Source of the DNA: Sinorhizobium chiapasense
GTDB lineage: Bacteria; Pseudomonadota; Alphaproteobacteria; Rhizobiales; Rhizobiaceae
Direction of reading: 5' to 3'
NCBI RefSeq assembly: GCF_036488675.1
Contig: NZ_CP133151.1
Span: 248,001 to 312,000 of the forward strand
DNA length: 64,000 nt
In this document: one piece after another, positions 17,026-27,169 of the stretch
How the letters are laid out: every line of letters begins with the position of its first letter
Numbering within the stretch: position 1 is the stretch's first letter
Position numbers and translations under genes: made by a program
The notes under the pieces: generated by a model
Seen by the model: the letters and a program-made list of their open reading frames with translations, nothing else
Database searches by the model: none
What the model was told of the DNA's origin: nothing

Positions 17026-20000
17026 ATGGATCATGTTACGCGTCCGCTGTCGCATGGCCAGATGGGCCTTTGGATACATCATCAAAAACGACCGACCGGT
17101 AGCGAATACAATCTGCCAGTTGAGCTGCGCATAAAGGCACCGTTCGACATTGATGCCTTGCGGCGCACGCTTCAATCATTGATCGACCGCCATGAAATGC
17201 TGCGCACGACCTTTCATCAGGAAGGCGAGCAGATCTATCAGCGCATTCATGAGACAGCCCTTCTGAGTTTTCGTGTCGTTCGGCTACAAGGTCTTAAAGA
17301 AGCCGACTTCCATCACTCCATCGCAGCGGAAGCTCGCTCGCCTTTCGATCTGGAACATGGGCCGGTGTTTCGCGCTCACCTGTTCATCAGGAGTGCGACG
17401 GAAGAGGTTCTCCTCCTCAATTTCCATCACATCGTTTCCGACGGTTACAGCATTCGCACCTTCCTGCACGAGTTCGGCGGGCTCTATCAGGCGTTCTGCG
17501 GCGATACGGACATGCCGGGTCTGACCACGGCGGCTCCTTACGGGGACTTCGTAGCCTGGCAAGAGCGCCTCCTTACCGGCGACGACGGAGAACGCATGTG
17601 GGCCTACTGGCGCAGCCAGTTTGTCGATCATGAGCCCGACCTGGCCCTTCCGACCGACAGACCACGAGCTGCATTTGCCACGCACACTGGGTCAGTTTTC
17701 TCCGTGAATATTGAGATGCCGCTGATCGCGCGCTTGGAGCGACTGGCGCACAAAGAAAAAGTGACGCTCGCCACCGTGCTGCTTGCTGCCTTTTATGTCC
17801 TGCTGCATCGTTATGGCGACCAGGATGACATCACCCTTTACGCGCCACGCCTCGGTCGTCCGGCAGGAAATTTTTCGGGGGCATTCGGCTACTTTGTGAC
17901 CCTGGCGGCCCTGCGCCAGGATCTTTCCGGAAATCCCGGTTTCCTCGACCATTTGCAGCGAGTGCGACAGGTCATTCGCGGCGCGCGCAGCCACGAGTAT
18001 TTTCCTCTTCCCCTGCTGCTGGAGAAGCTCAAGCTCCCCCCTGCACCTGATCGCGATCCGCTCGCGCAAGCAGTTTTCAACTTCATTCCGGAGGCGGTTA
18101 GTTCTCTTGGTTTCACGCCATGCGACGTCGACCTCTCCGACTTGCCTGCGCAAATCCGACTCTGCGAGACCGATATCTGGATCGATCTTGATTTTCGTAT
18201 CCTGGCGGGCAAAGACAGCGTTCGCCTTTATGTCGTGTACAATGCGGATTTGTGGGATCCTAGCACCATTGAGCGACTGGCAAAGCACTATCATTTGTTG
18301 CTTGAGGGGATTGCTGATGCGCCAGAACGACAGATCGGCGACTATAGCCTTCTGACGCCAGAGGAGGAGCACCGGCTCCTGCAAGATTTTAACGAGACAG
18401 CTGCACCGTTTCTGTCCGATATTTGCCTGCACAACATGATCGAAGCGCAGGCCGCCGCTTACCCAGACAATATGGCTGTCAGCTGCCCGTCGGAGGCACT
18501 CAGCTATGCCGCACTTGAGCAAAGCGCAAACAGGCTCGCTCGTCATCTAATTTCAATAGGTGTCGGCCTTGGAGACGTGGTCGGCATTCTCGTTGAGCGT
18601 TCTTGCGATCTCATCGTCGGCTTTCTAGCGATCCTGAAGGCGGGTGCCGTCTATCTTCCTCTCGATCCGCAGTTGCCGCCCCAGCGCCTACGCTTCATGG
18701 TGCGGGACGCGGGCGCCACTGCGATCGTCAGCAAGGCCAAGCTTCAAGAACACACGTTCGGAAAAGCCCTGTCAGGGCTAAACATTGAAGGTGCGAATGG
18801 ATGCGCGGTGGTTCTCCTCGACATGGACCACACGGAAATTGCCCTGCATGAAGTCACGCCTCCGCACTGTCCTGCTGGCCCCTCCGATTTGGCTTACGTG
18901 ATCTATACGTCCGGGTCCACGGGTCAGCCGAAAGGTGTGATGATTGAGCACCGCAGCGTCTGCAACGTGGCGGAGGACCTAAAAAGAACCTATCAGTTGG
19001 AGCCGGATAGCCGAGTATTGCAGTTCGCTTCCTGCGGATTTGATGCATCGCTATTCGATTTTATGCTGGCTTTGTCCTCGGGTGGTCGATTGTGCCTTGC
19101 GCCCCCATCAGCATCGCTGCCCGGAGCAGAGCTGGTCGAGTTCATGCGCCGTGAGCGCATCAACGTTGCCGGTCTTACACCGACAGCTTGGACATCGTTG
19201 CCGTCGACTGATCTTCCTGATCTCACCGTGATCAAGTCAGGCGGAGAGCCCTTGCCGTCGAGCCTCATTCAGCGATGGGGCGAAAAGCGCCGCATCTTCA
19301 ATTCCTATGGACCGACCGAAGCGACCGTTTACTGTATAAGGACCGAGGTGAGAGCCGACGGGCGAAAGCCACCCATTGGGCGCCCGGCCAGCAATACCCA
19401 GGCTTACATCCTTGATCGCTATGGAAATCCGGCACCGATCGGCGCAATCGGTGAACTTTACATCGGGGGCGTCGGCATAGCCCGCGGCTACATGAATCGC
19501 GATGAACTCACCCGCCAGGTTTTCCGGGCAAACCCGTTCGATGCTGAGCCGGAATCCAGGCTATACAAAACTGGGGATCGGGCCCGCTATCGGTCAGATG
19601 GTACGATTGAGTTCCTGGGCCGGAAAGACGGACAGATCAAAATTCGCGGCATGCGGGTCGAGCTTGCCGAAGTCGAGCAGTGCCTGATGGAGCACGAAGC
19701 CGTCAAAACTTGCTGCGTTACGCTGATAGACGGTCCCGATGATAACGCGAGCCTAGCGGCCTACGTGGTGAGGCGAACGGAAAGTTCGGAGGATACCGAT
19801 GAACTTCAGTCTTTTCTGCGCGCCGCGCTGCCTGGCTACATGGTTCCCTCACAGTTCCTGTTCCTTCCGCAGCTACCGACCAATCGCAGCGGCAAGATCG
19901 ATCGGCGCGCTCTTCCCGAGCCGAGAAACTCCTCGCGACTAAGGGCAACAACGTTACCCACTGGTTGGCTGCAGACGCAATTGGCTGAGATCTGGAAGAA

Positions 20001-23000
20001 TGTGCTGAAGCTGGACTTCGTCGGCATCGAAGACAATTTCTTCGATGTTGGGGGACATTCCTTGGCCATCGTCCAGGTTCAGGCGCGTATCCACGACCGT
20101 TTGGGCATTGATTGCAAGATCCTGGATCTGTTCGAGCACACCACCATAAGGAGGCTCGCTGCGCACTTGGCTGCAATCGAAGCCCCTCCCCGCCTCACTC
20201 AGTATCATAAGAAACCAATTGGCGTGGCCGCAAGCAAAAACGAACCCAAACAAGACCGTAATGCTGTTGCGATCATCGGTATGGCGGGCAGGTTCCCGGG
20301 GGCGGAGAACGTCGATCAATTCTGGAGCAATCTGGTCGATGGCATAGAGTCCGTCGCAGATCTGGATGAACAGACCCTGCGAGAAGCTGGCGTCGATCCC
20401 GATACTTCGGGCAGACCCAACTATGTGAGGCGGGAAGCCATTATCAGCGGAGTTGATCTGTTTGACGCAGCGTTTTTCGCTATCTCACCTAAGGAAGCAG
20501 CGTGGATGGACCCGCAACAGCGAATCCTGCTGGAAACGGCCTATCAGGCGCTCGACCATGCGGGATACGGATCGCGTGAGACGGCAGGACGCCGTGTCGG
20601 CGTCTTTGCCGGCGTCGGGGCCAATCACTATCTCTCTGAAAGTCAAGCAGTCGGCGACCTGCTGGATTCAGAGAAGTTACAGATCCGCATTCTTAATGGT
20701 CAGGATTTTACGGCGACACGCATCGCCTATAAGCTCAACTTGTCCGGCCCCTGCGTTTCAGTTCAGACTGCCTGTTCCACTTCGTTGGTTGCTGTCCACC
20801 TCGCTTGTCAGAGCCTGCGCAGCAATGAGTGCGATATGGCGCTAGCAGGCGGTGCATCGATTTCCCTGCCTCATGGAAAGGGCTATCTCCATCAACAAGG
20901 CCACATCTTGTCTCCTGACGGGCGCTGCCGTGCGTTTGATGCTAAGGCACAGGGAACCGTGAGAGGCAGCGGGGCTGCGACCGTTGTTCTCAAGCGGCTG
21001 AGCGATGCCTGTAGAGATGGCGACTATATCTGGGCAGTCATAAAGGGGACCGCCATCAACAATGATGGCGCCGCCAAAATAGGGTTCACCGCCCCCAGTG
21101 CAGCCGGACAGGCAGCGGTAATCCAAGCTGCCCTCGCCGATGCTGAGGTCTCTGCGGACACCATTGGCTACGTGGAGGCGCACGGTACGGGAACCTATCT
21201 TGGAGACCCCATCGAAATCTCCGGCCTGACCAAGGCTTTCCGTTCCCACACTGCGAGGAATCAATTCTGCGCAATAGGTTCGGTGAAGACAAATGTTGGC
21301 CATCTCGACGCCGCAGCGGGTGTAACGGGATTGATTAAGCTCGCCACAATGTTGAACAAGGGCATCATTCCCGCGAGCCTCCATTTCGACAAGCCCAACC
21401 CAAACATCGACTTTCAGGAAAGTCCGGTGTTCGTAACCACGGCTTGCACCGCTTGGCCCAAAGGTCGCGAGTCACGCCGCGGCGGGATCAGCTCATTTGG
21501 CATTGGTGGCACGAATGCGCACGCGATTCTGGAGGAAGCTCCGCCGCCCAGCAGTGAACAAAGCGGTCGCAGGCTACAAGTTTTTCCAGTGTCGGGTGCG
21601 AGCGCCTCTGCACTGACCGAAATGCTGCGGCAACTGGCAGCTTTTATGCGCCGAAGCGATGTTCAGCACAGCGCAGCAAATGTCGCACACACCCTGCAAC
21701 AGGGTCGAGCCGCTCTCAGATGTCGCACAAGTTTCGTCGGATCCGATTTGGTGGAATTAGCCGACCAATTCGATCAGGCGGCACTGAATGTGGGCGCATC
21801 GGGGGAAGCGTCAAGCAGTGAACATCGCATCGTATTCATGTTCTCAGGCCAGGGCGGGCAACAGCTTGGAATGGGTCGGGAGCTCTATGAAGAAGAGCCG
21901 GTATTCCGCAATGCCATCGACGAATGCGCAAACTGGCTTAATGAGCTCGCGCATGTTGATTTCCGCCCCCTGCTCTACTGCGAAGGCAAATCTGATGGCG
22001 AGCTTGAGCCTCAGCTGGAAGCCGTCATACAGCCTGTCATCTTTGCTACGCAATATGCAATGACGAAGCTCTTCATGTCATGGGGTATTACCCCTGCAGC
22101 TGTGATCGGCCACAGCATCGGCGAATATGCAGCCGCTCACTTTGCGGGCATTATCTCGTTACCTGACGCCATTCGACTGACACTAAAAAGGGGACAGTTA
22201 ACGTCGCGTGTGCCTGCTGGCGGGATTGTTGCAGTCAGCCTATCGCCGGAAGAGCTCCAGCCCTATTGGAACGAACGCCTTTCATTGGCGGCAATAAATG
22301 GTCCACGTCAGTGCGTCGTTTCGGGGGCCGCATCCGAGATTGAAGCGTTTCATGAGCGACTGCAGGCGAAATCTATTGCGAGCAAACGAATACGTGGAAG
22401 CCATGCCGTGCATTCATCTCTACTCGATCCGATCTTGTCGGAGTTTAGGATTTATGCAGAACAAGTCGATTTGCACGCGCCGCAAGTATCTTTCATGTCG
22501 ACGGTACTCGGTGACTGGCTGGAGGCGGACGTGCCGCCTGATGGCAACTACTGGGTCCGTAATCTGCGAGAGACGGTGCAGTTCCATCTGGCTTTTGATG
22601 GACTGGTGCAATCAGGCTATGAGTTGTTCATTGAGATGGGGCCTGGCGCAGCCTTGTCCACGCAGTTCAAGTCGAAAGGCAACCTGCGCAGCCCCCTCAC
22701 CTTTTCGGCCTTGCCAGGAGGCGACCATGGCCAGGGCGATCGCCGAAGACTGCTACAGACATTGGGCAAAATCTGGACATGCGGCGTTGCCATCGATTGG
22801 TCTGGACTGCACGATCATGTGCCCCGGCGCACCCCGCTCCCGCCCTATCCTTTTGATCGCCAGCGGTACTGGTTCGATGCGGTCGCCACTACCAAGGAGC
22901 GTGGACAAAATACCGGTCTGAATCGGGCTAACACTGCGGGCACATCCGTCGATGATCCGACTAAGAACGAAGAACAACGCAGCTCGATTGTTGCTCAGTT

Positions 23001-24084
23001 GTCTGCTGAGGCGGCTTTAGACCGCCAAATTGCGGCGGTCTATCGGGACATTTTGGGTTTGGATGACGTTGCCCTGACCGACAGCTTCTTTGATCTTGGT
23101 GGCGATTCGTTGAGCGCTTTAAGCGTCATCGATCGCATAGAGCAACTTACCGACGAGAGATTGGCTGTCTCCCTGCTGCTAGAATACCAGACACCAAGAG
23201 GGCTCGCGATGGCTCTATCGAAGACACGTAGAGCGCGTCCGAACGCATTGGTGCCGCTACAGACCGGCGGTTCGCGGGCGCCTCTGTTTTGCCCTCACCC
23301 TTTTGGGGGACATGTGCTGCTATATAAGCCTCTTGCTACTGCACTTGGTACAGAGCAGCCGCTCTTCGGCCTGCAGGCGCGCGGTCTGAACGGTGAGGCA
23401 CGACCTCACCTGAGCATTCCGGAGATGGCGCGGGAATACGTTGAGGCCATCAAGAGCGTACAACCGTGCGGCCCCTATCAGCTCGTCGGCTTGTCCATGG
23501 GTGGTAGCATTGCTTGGGAAATGGGCTGCCAATTGCGCGATGCTGGTGACGAGGTAGCAATAATTGGGCTGCTCGATGCCAAAGCGCTTCACAAGGATGA
23601 AGAGCACACAAGCAGTCGGTATCATCGCTTGCTCGGCAACCGCCGTATTCCTGACTGGGTGAGCGAGCAAGCGGTCATATTGAGTGTCCTTTTTCCCGCG
23701 CTCAAGAAACATTGGCGAAAGCTGAAATCCATCAAACGTGAGTGTCAGGTTATGGCACTGCTGGATTTCGGAGTGCAAGCAGGCAACGTACCCGACATGG
23801 GCGAAACGCAGCTCAATAATATCCTGGCAGTTGCCGAGGCAAATAAAATTGCGCTACGCGAATATACGCCTCGGTTCAACGACAGCAGGTCCGTTCTTTT
23901 TGCAGCCAAGAAGGGGCTGCGCACATCAACTAATGAACCTGATGGCGATCTTGGGTGGAAGCAATTCGCGCGGGCGCGCCTGGAAATTCATGAGGTGCCC
24001 GGTGACCATTACACGATGGTCGCTCCACCTCATGTACGCTTTCTAGCAACGAAGCTCAAAGATTATCTCAATCGAAAGGACTAA
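17026..24084 (+). CDS. Hybrid NRPS-PKS synthase, C-A-PCP-KS-AT-ACP-TE
   Basis: 2352 residues from ATG 17026, chosen for its GGAG six bases upstream; ATG 17008 is an alternative. Approximate domains: condensation 1-430 (HHIVSDG at ~134), adenylation 450-965 (YTSGSTGQPKG at ~626, NSYGPTEATV, YKTGDRAR), peptidyl carrier with DVGGHSLA (Ser ~1012), ketosynthase 1078-1506 (TACSTS Cys ~1249, EAHGTGT, KTNVGH), acyltransferase 1600-1890 (GHSIGEYAA Ser ~1696), second carrier with DLGGDSLSAL (Ser ~2026) and thioesterase 2080-2352 (GLSMGGS Ser ~2157, GDHYTM). The AT motif HAVHS resembles malonyl-selective HAFH. There is no ketoreductase, dehydratase or methyltransferase, so one amino acid extended by one malonate to a beta-keto product is predicted. 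The N-terminal C domain may acylate the amino acid first. The adenylation pocket, read by eye, is near D-A-F-G-I-S-S-V-Y-K and matches no code I know. No phosphopantetheinyl transferase is in the window. Confidence 0.95.
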   Translation: MDHVTRPLSHGQMGLWIHHQKRPTGSEYNLPVELRIKAPFDIDALRRTLQSLIDRHEMLRTTFHQEGEQIYQRIHETALLSFRVVRLQGLKEADFHHSIAAEARSPFDLEHGPVFRAHLFIRSATEEVLLLNFHHIVSDGYSIRTFLHEFGGLYQAFCGDTDMPGLTTAAPYGDFVAWQERLLTGDDGERMWAYWRSQFVDHEPDLALPTDRPRAAFATHTGSVFSVNIEMPLIARLERLAHKEKVTLATVLLAAFYVLLHRYGDQDDITLYAPRLGRPAGNFSGAFGYFVTLAALRQDLSGNPGFLDHLQRVRQVIRGARSHEYFPLPLLLEKLKLPPAPDRDPLAQAVFNFIPEAVSSLGFTPCDVDLSDLPAQIRLCETDIWIDLDFRILAGKDSVRLYVVYNADLWDPSTIERLAKHYHLLLEGIADAPERQIGDYSLLTPEEEHRLLQDFNETAAPFLSDICLHNMIEAQAAAYPDNMAVSCPSEALSYAALEQSANRLARHLISIGVGLGDVVGILVERSCDLIVGFLAILKAGAVYLPLDPQLPPQRLRFMVRDAGATAIVSKAKLQEHTFGKALSGLNIEGANGCAVVLLDMDHTEIALHEVTPPHCPAGPSDLAYVIYTSGSTGQPKGVMIEHRSVCNVAEDLKRTYQLEPDSRVLQFASCGFDASLFDFMLALSSGGRLCLAPPSASLPGAELVEFMRRERINVAGLTPTAWTSLPSTDLPDLTVIKSGGEPLPSSLIQRWGEKRRIFNSYGPTEATVYCIRTEVRADGRKPPIGRPASNTQAYILDRYGNPAPIGAIGELYIGGVGIARGYMNRDELTRQVFRANPFDAEPESRLYKTGDRARYRSDGTIEFLGRKDGQIKIRGMRVELAEVEQCLMEHEAVKTCCVTLIDGPDDNASLAAYVVRRTESSEDTDELQSFLRAALPGYMVPSQFLFLPQLPTNRSGKIDRRALPEPRNSSRLRATTLPTGWLQTQLAEIWKNVLKLDFVGIEDNFFDVGGHSLAIVQVQARIHDRLGIDCKILDLFEHTTIRRLAAHLAAIEAPPRLTQYHKKPIGVAASKNEPKQDRNAVAIIGMAGRFPGAENVDQFWSNLVDGIESVADLDEQTLREAGVDPDTSGRPNYVRREAIISGVDLFDAAFFAISPKEAAWMDPQQRILLETAYQALDHAGYGSRETAGRRVGVFAGVGANHYLSESQAVGDLLDSEKLQIRILNGQDFTATRIAYKLNLSGPCVSVQTACSTSLVAVHLACQSLRSNECDMALAGGASISLPHGKGYLHQQGHILSPDGRCRAFDAKAQGTVRGSGAATVVLKRLSDACRDGDYIWAVIKGTAINNDGAAKIGFTAPSAAGQAAVIQAALADAEVSADTIGYVEAHGTGTYLGDPIEISGLTKAFRSHTARNQFCAIGSVKTNVGHLDAAAGVTGLIKLATMLNKGIIPASLHFDKPNPNIDFQESPVFVTTACTAWPKGRESRRGGISSFGIGGTNAHAILEEAPPPSSEQSGRRLQVFPVSGASASALTEMLRQLAAFMRRSDVQHSAANVAHTLQQGRAALRCRTSFVGSDLVELADQFDQAALNVGASGEASSSEHRIVFMFSGQGGQQLGMGRELYEEEPVFRNAIDECANWLNELAHVDFRPLLYCEGKSDGELEPQLEAVIQPVIFATQYAMTKLFMSWGITPAAVIGHSIGEYAAAHFAGIISLPDAIRLTLKRGQLTSRVPAGGIVAVSLSPEELQPYWNERLSLAAINGPRQCVVSGAASEIEAFHERLQAKSIASKRIRGSHAVHSSLLDPILSEFRIYAEQVDLHAPQVSFMSTVLGDWLEADVPPDGNYWVRNLRETVQFHLAFDGLVQSGYELFIEMGPGAALSTQFKSKGNLRSPLTFSALPGGDHGQGDRRRLLQTLGKIWTCGVAIDWSGLHDHVPRRTPLPPYPFDRQRYWFDAVATTKERGQNTGLNRANTAGTSVDDPTKNEEQRSSIVAQLSAEAALDRQIAAVYRDILGLDDVALTDSFFDLGGDSLSALSVIDRIEQLTDERLAVSLLLEYQTPRGLAMALSKTRRARPNALVPLQTGGSRAPLFCPHPFGGHVLLYKPLATALGTEQPLFGLQARGLNGEARPHLSIPEMAREYVEAIKSVQPCGPYQLVGLSMGGSIAWEMGCQLRDAGDEVAIIGLLDAKALHKDEEHTSSRYHRLLGNRRIPDWVSEQAVILSVLFPALKKHWRKLKSIKRECQVMALLDFGVQAGNVPDMGETQLNNILAVAEANKIALREYTPRFNDSRSVLFAAKKGLRTSTNEPDGDLGWKQFARARLEIHEVPGDHYTMVAPPHVRFLATKLKDYLNRKD

Positions 24085-24315
24085 GCGACGGTACCAGCAG
24101 CGGATCGCAAAAGCCGGACAGGACCGGTGACCCCACCTGTTGCAGCAGATCCTTCAAGTAAGTTTATAGAAACTTTGCCACCGCGGATCGCTGACGATGG
24201 TACGTTCACCACAACGTCTGACATCCGGCACGACTGAAATAGCTCTGCCGATGTACGCTCAGACCGCCGCACAGCGCAACGTCGGAGTCAACGGCCAATG
24301 GCAAGAAGAGCGTAC
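23943..24315 (+). repeat. Operon-junction repeat, copy A
   Basis: Covers the last 47 codons of the NRPS-PKS, the ~210-bp intergenic region and the first few codons of a former ATP-grasp gene (ATG at about 24298). The same segment occurs inverted at 29305-29833 and direct at 38108-38636. An antisense frame of about 63 codons is open in all three copies, but I do not treat it as a gene. In this copy an IS6 element has replaced the ligase gene. Confidence 0.9.
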
Positions 24316-24319
24316 GCCT

Positions 24320-25083
24320 CCGGCGAAGGCCGTCTTAGCCGCCATTCGACCAATCTGTGATCTTGCTTTGCATTCGCTGGTATCTGGCCTACGGACCGAG
24401 CCTACGCGATCTTCGAGAAATGATGGCGGAGCGTGGCATTAGTGTCGATCGATTCAACGATCCATCGCTGGGTCATTCATTTCGCGCCGCTGCTGATGGA
24501 ACGCTTCAACCGGCACAAGCGCGCCGTGACCGGCAAATGGCATGCGGACGAAACCTACATCAAGGTGCGCGGGCGATGGATGGACCTCTATCGCGCCATC
24601 GACAGCGTCGGCGACACCGTCGAGTTCTGGTTCAGTGAATACCGGGATTTGTCGGCCGCCAAGCGTTTCTTCACAAAAGCGTTGGCACGCCATGGCCGTC
24701 CCGATCGCATCGTCATCGACGGCAGTCAGACCAACCGGGAAGCCATCGCTTCCTACGATGCCAGAAGTCGATTGCAGGATTGCTCCCGGCGCCGGTCGAA
24801 GCCGATCCGCATCCGCCAAAGCCAATACCTCAATAACCGCATCGAGCAGGATCATCGGCGCATCAAGCGCCGGGTGCGGCCGATGCTCGGTTTCAAATCG
24901 ACGCACGCCGCCGCAGTCACCCGGTCTGTCATCGAGATGGTCCACATGATGCGCAAACGACAGGCGCGGTACGCCTTCAATCCGAACCCGTCTCTCGCCG
25001 AGCAGTTCGAATCCTCGCTGCCGCATGAGGTTGCCACCACTCTGGCAAATTCTCTGACCAGACAAAACTTTGCAACGGAACCA
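24320..25083 (+). mobile_element. IS6-family element with frameshifted transposase
   Basis: Encodes SVILLCIRWYLAYGPSLRDL and EMMAERGISVD, then after a frameshift near 24450 STIHRWVIHFAPLLMERFN and a full DDE domain: WHADETYIKVRG, RIVIDGSQTN and NRIEQDHRRIKRR. The right terminus is the inverted complement of GGTTCCGTTGCAAAGTTTT, ending at 25083. The left terminus is eroded. The transposase frame runs on without a stop into an intron reverse transcriptase fragment. Confidence 0.88.
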
Positions 25084-25683
25084 GATGGAGCGGTCCATCC
25101 GAACGACGAAGGAACTCCACAAGGGGGATCGATCAGCGTGCTGATGAGCAACCTGTTCTTGCACTATGGACTCGACCTCTGGTTCGAGCGCGCGGTGAAG
25201 GTCCGGTTGCGGGGCGAAGCCCGGCTGGTGCGCTATATCGATGATTTTGTGATCTGCTTCCAATATCGTGAGGATGCGCACCGCGTTCAGAAGGCCTTGC
25301 GTCTTCGGTTGGGCAAGTTCGGCCTTACTCTCGAGCCGACCAAGACTAACTTGGTCGAGTTTGGTCGATTCACGCAGCGACGCGCGGGCAAGCGCGGCAG
25401 GAGGCGCCCGGAAACAATCTACTTTCTCGGCCTGACGCTGTGCTGCGTAACCGAAAGCAACTTCAAGGTGGGGATGCGCACCGAGAACTCTCGGCTAAAG
25501 CGCAGCCTTCTGTCTCTGCAGGAGCTGATGCGGCGCATACGGCATTACAAATTCAGTGATCAGGTCGCGGAAATAAACCGCGTCCTGCGCGGCCACTATG
25601 CCTATTACGGCGTCGCCGGAAATCTCCGGTCGCTGATCAAGATGTACCAGGTCGTGGAACGTTACTGGCGCAGAATGCTGTGA
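25084..25683 (+). pseudogene. Group II intron reverse transcriptase/maturase, C-terminal half
   Basis: Begins at the IS6 terminus with GTPQGGSISVLMSNLFLHYGLD and includes the catalytic motif VRYIDDFVI (YIDD for YADD), TIYFLGLTL and the maturase-region end with NRVLRGHYAYYGVAGNL. The N-terminal fingers and first palm motifs were removed by the IS6 insertion, so it cannot act alone. It is fused in frame to the transposase. Domain V follows at 25697. Confidence 0.9.
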
Positions 25684-25696
25684 ACCAACTGCCGAA

Positions 25697-25730
25697 GAGC
25701 GCGGTGCGGGAAATCCGCATACTGCGTCCT
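25697..25730 (+). ncRNA. Group II intron domain V-like hairpin
   Basis: GAGCGCGGTGCGG-GAAA-TCCGCATACTGCGTCC forms a stem-bulge-stem with a GAAA tetraloop 13 bp after the reverse transcriptase stop, the expected place and shape for domain V. It marks the 3' end of the broken intron. Confidence 0.55.
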
Positions 25731-25817
25731 GTGGGAAACGGGGGCGGGTGACCGCGTGCACCGGTGGGCGGCGTCTCGAGGCGTCCCCCTATCTCGATCA
25801 ATCTGCAAACATGAGAG

Positions 25818-26816
25818 CTATTTCGGTGATCTTTTCGGCAGAAACTCACCGGCAAAGAAGCGTCGCGGGTTGTCCACTAGCATAGATTCGACGTCCGACT
25901 GGCTGACACCTCGGGCGTGCAGCATTGGGATAAAGTCGGTAAACAAGTAGGTGTGGGCCTGATAGAGTCCTTGTGACTTGAGGTATTCGATCTTTGCAAG
26001 ATACGCGGCAGTGACCGGTTTAACGAACTTACCGAGCCTACAGCAGTTGCGGTCCATGCTCATCATGATCTGCGTGCGAAAGCCGTTGCGCACAAGTGTC
26101 GCTATGTTATCTGCGCGGACGTCGTCCGGTCGATAGTAGAACAATCCAATTTGATCGAAGCCGACGTAAGAGCCAGCATCGACAATGCGGCGATGGTACG
26201 CGGGATCGACGTTACAGCAGCTATGGCCGATCAGGCAGCGATGGGCGGGGACACCGCCAGCCGCAAACAGTTGCTGCTGTTCTGGCCCTGCGCAGCCGTC
26301 TGTCGTGTGAGTTATGATCGGCACCCCGGTTGCTTTATGGGCTATGCAAGCGGACTCAAGGAACTTCTTCTCCTGCGCGCTAATAAACGCGCCAGTCGCG
26401 ACCTTAATGGCCCCGGCCTTCACACCGGTATCGCCGATGCCTTGGGTGATCTCGCGCACGTAAAGCTCTGCGATCTCATCGACGGCACGTGCGCGCCAGT
26501 AGATGGGTAGCCCCAGTTCCTCGTAGTAGAACCCGGTGGTGCACACGATGTGTACGCCGGATTTTTCGGAAACCTCCTTCATCGCTTTAACGTCACGGCC
26601 GAGTTCGATCGGACAGGGATCAACGAAGGTGTTCACGCCATGCTCGGTGCGGAGTTTCACCAGACGTCGAACTGCCTCCTCGATGAATTCCGAGCGGTTG
26701 AATTTCACGAGCGGATCGAACTGCGCACCAGGAAAGGCGATGAACAGATGCTCGTGCATAAGTGTGCGACCTAGAGTCTCGACAGGGATCGGCCCTGTTG
26801 CTGTCTGAACCCTCAT
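25818..26816 (-). CDS. Phosphotriesterase-family hydrolase
   Basis: 332 residues from the ATG at 26816, which has GAGAGGA about eight bases upstream. The binuclear-metal motif set of the PTE family is complete: HEH near residue 20, carboxylated Lys in GAIKVATG, His in PIITHT, His in LIGHSC and Asp in MSMDRN. Family members are lactonases, phosphotriesterases and related hydrolases, and several act in sugar or peptide catabolism, so the name does not mean organophosphate substrates. It is convergent with the intron/IS6 scar and lies just left of decayed IS6, GntR and MlrC pieces. A lactonase opening a cyclised NRPS-PKS product would fit the neighbourhood but is only a guess. Confidence 0.9.
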   Translation of the reverse strand: MRVQTATGPIPVETLGRTLMHEHLFIAFPGAQFDPLVKFNRSEFIEEAVRRLVKLRTEHGVNTFVDPCPIELGRDVKAMKEVSEKSGVHIVCTTGFYYEELGLPIYWRARAVDEIAELYVREITQGIGDTGVKAGAIKVATGAFISAQEKKFLESACIAHKATGVPIITHTTDGCAGPEQQQLFAAGGVPAHRCLIGHSCCNVDPAYHRRIVDAGSYVGFDQIGLFYYRPDDVRADNIATLVRNGFRTQIMMSMDRNCCRLGKFVKPVTAAYLAKIEYLKSQGLYQAHTYLFTDFIPMLHARGVSQSDVESMLVDNPRRFFAGEFLPKRSPK

Positions 26817-26894
26817 GGCTTTGTCCTCTCTGTAAGCTACACGTTGCTTGGCCAAATGGAGCGCTGCTACGGGGTCTCGATGGTGAGCCTATGA

Positions 26895-27090
26895 CAGCGT
26901 GTTGCGGAAGAAACTGGAACAGGTTGGCAATCGGATCATGGATGGAAACGAAAAACTGAAGCTGACGTGCAGCCTTGAAGCGTTTCATGATCGTTTCCCG
27001 CCGTCGGGTCGGCTGCTGCGAATTTTCCGCTCGATTATTGAGGCCTTTGTGCGACCGGTGCTCGACACCGGGCGGTGGCGACGATAGAGC
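26895..27090 (-). mobile_element. IS6-family transposase, C-terminal fragment
   Basis: The minus strand gives GVEHRSHKGLNNRAENSQQP, TRRREKTMKRFKAARQLQ and SIHDPIANLF, the typical C-terminus of one IS6 transposase subgroup. The rest of the element is gone. Confidence 0.8.
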
Positions 27091-27169
27091 GGATCACGAG
27101 CAACTTCTGACATGGCCCATCCTTCAAGATTGACGCGGATCTTCGTGATTTCCCCCAAATCTGAGCGCC

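Noticed and set aside
24081..24272. Small antisense frame conserved in all three junction copies
   Set aside because: Conservation is explained by duplication of the DNA segment itself; no coding evidence.
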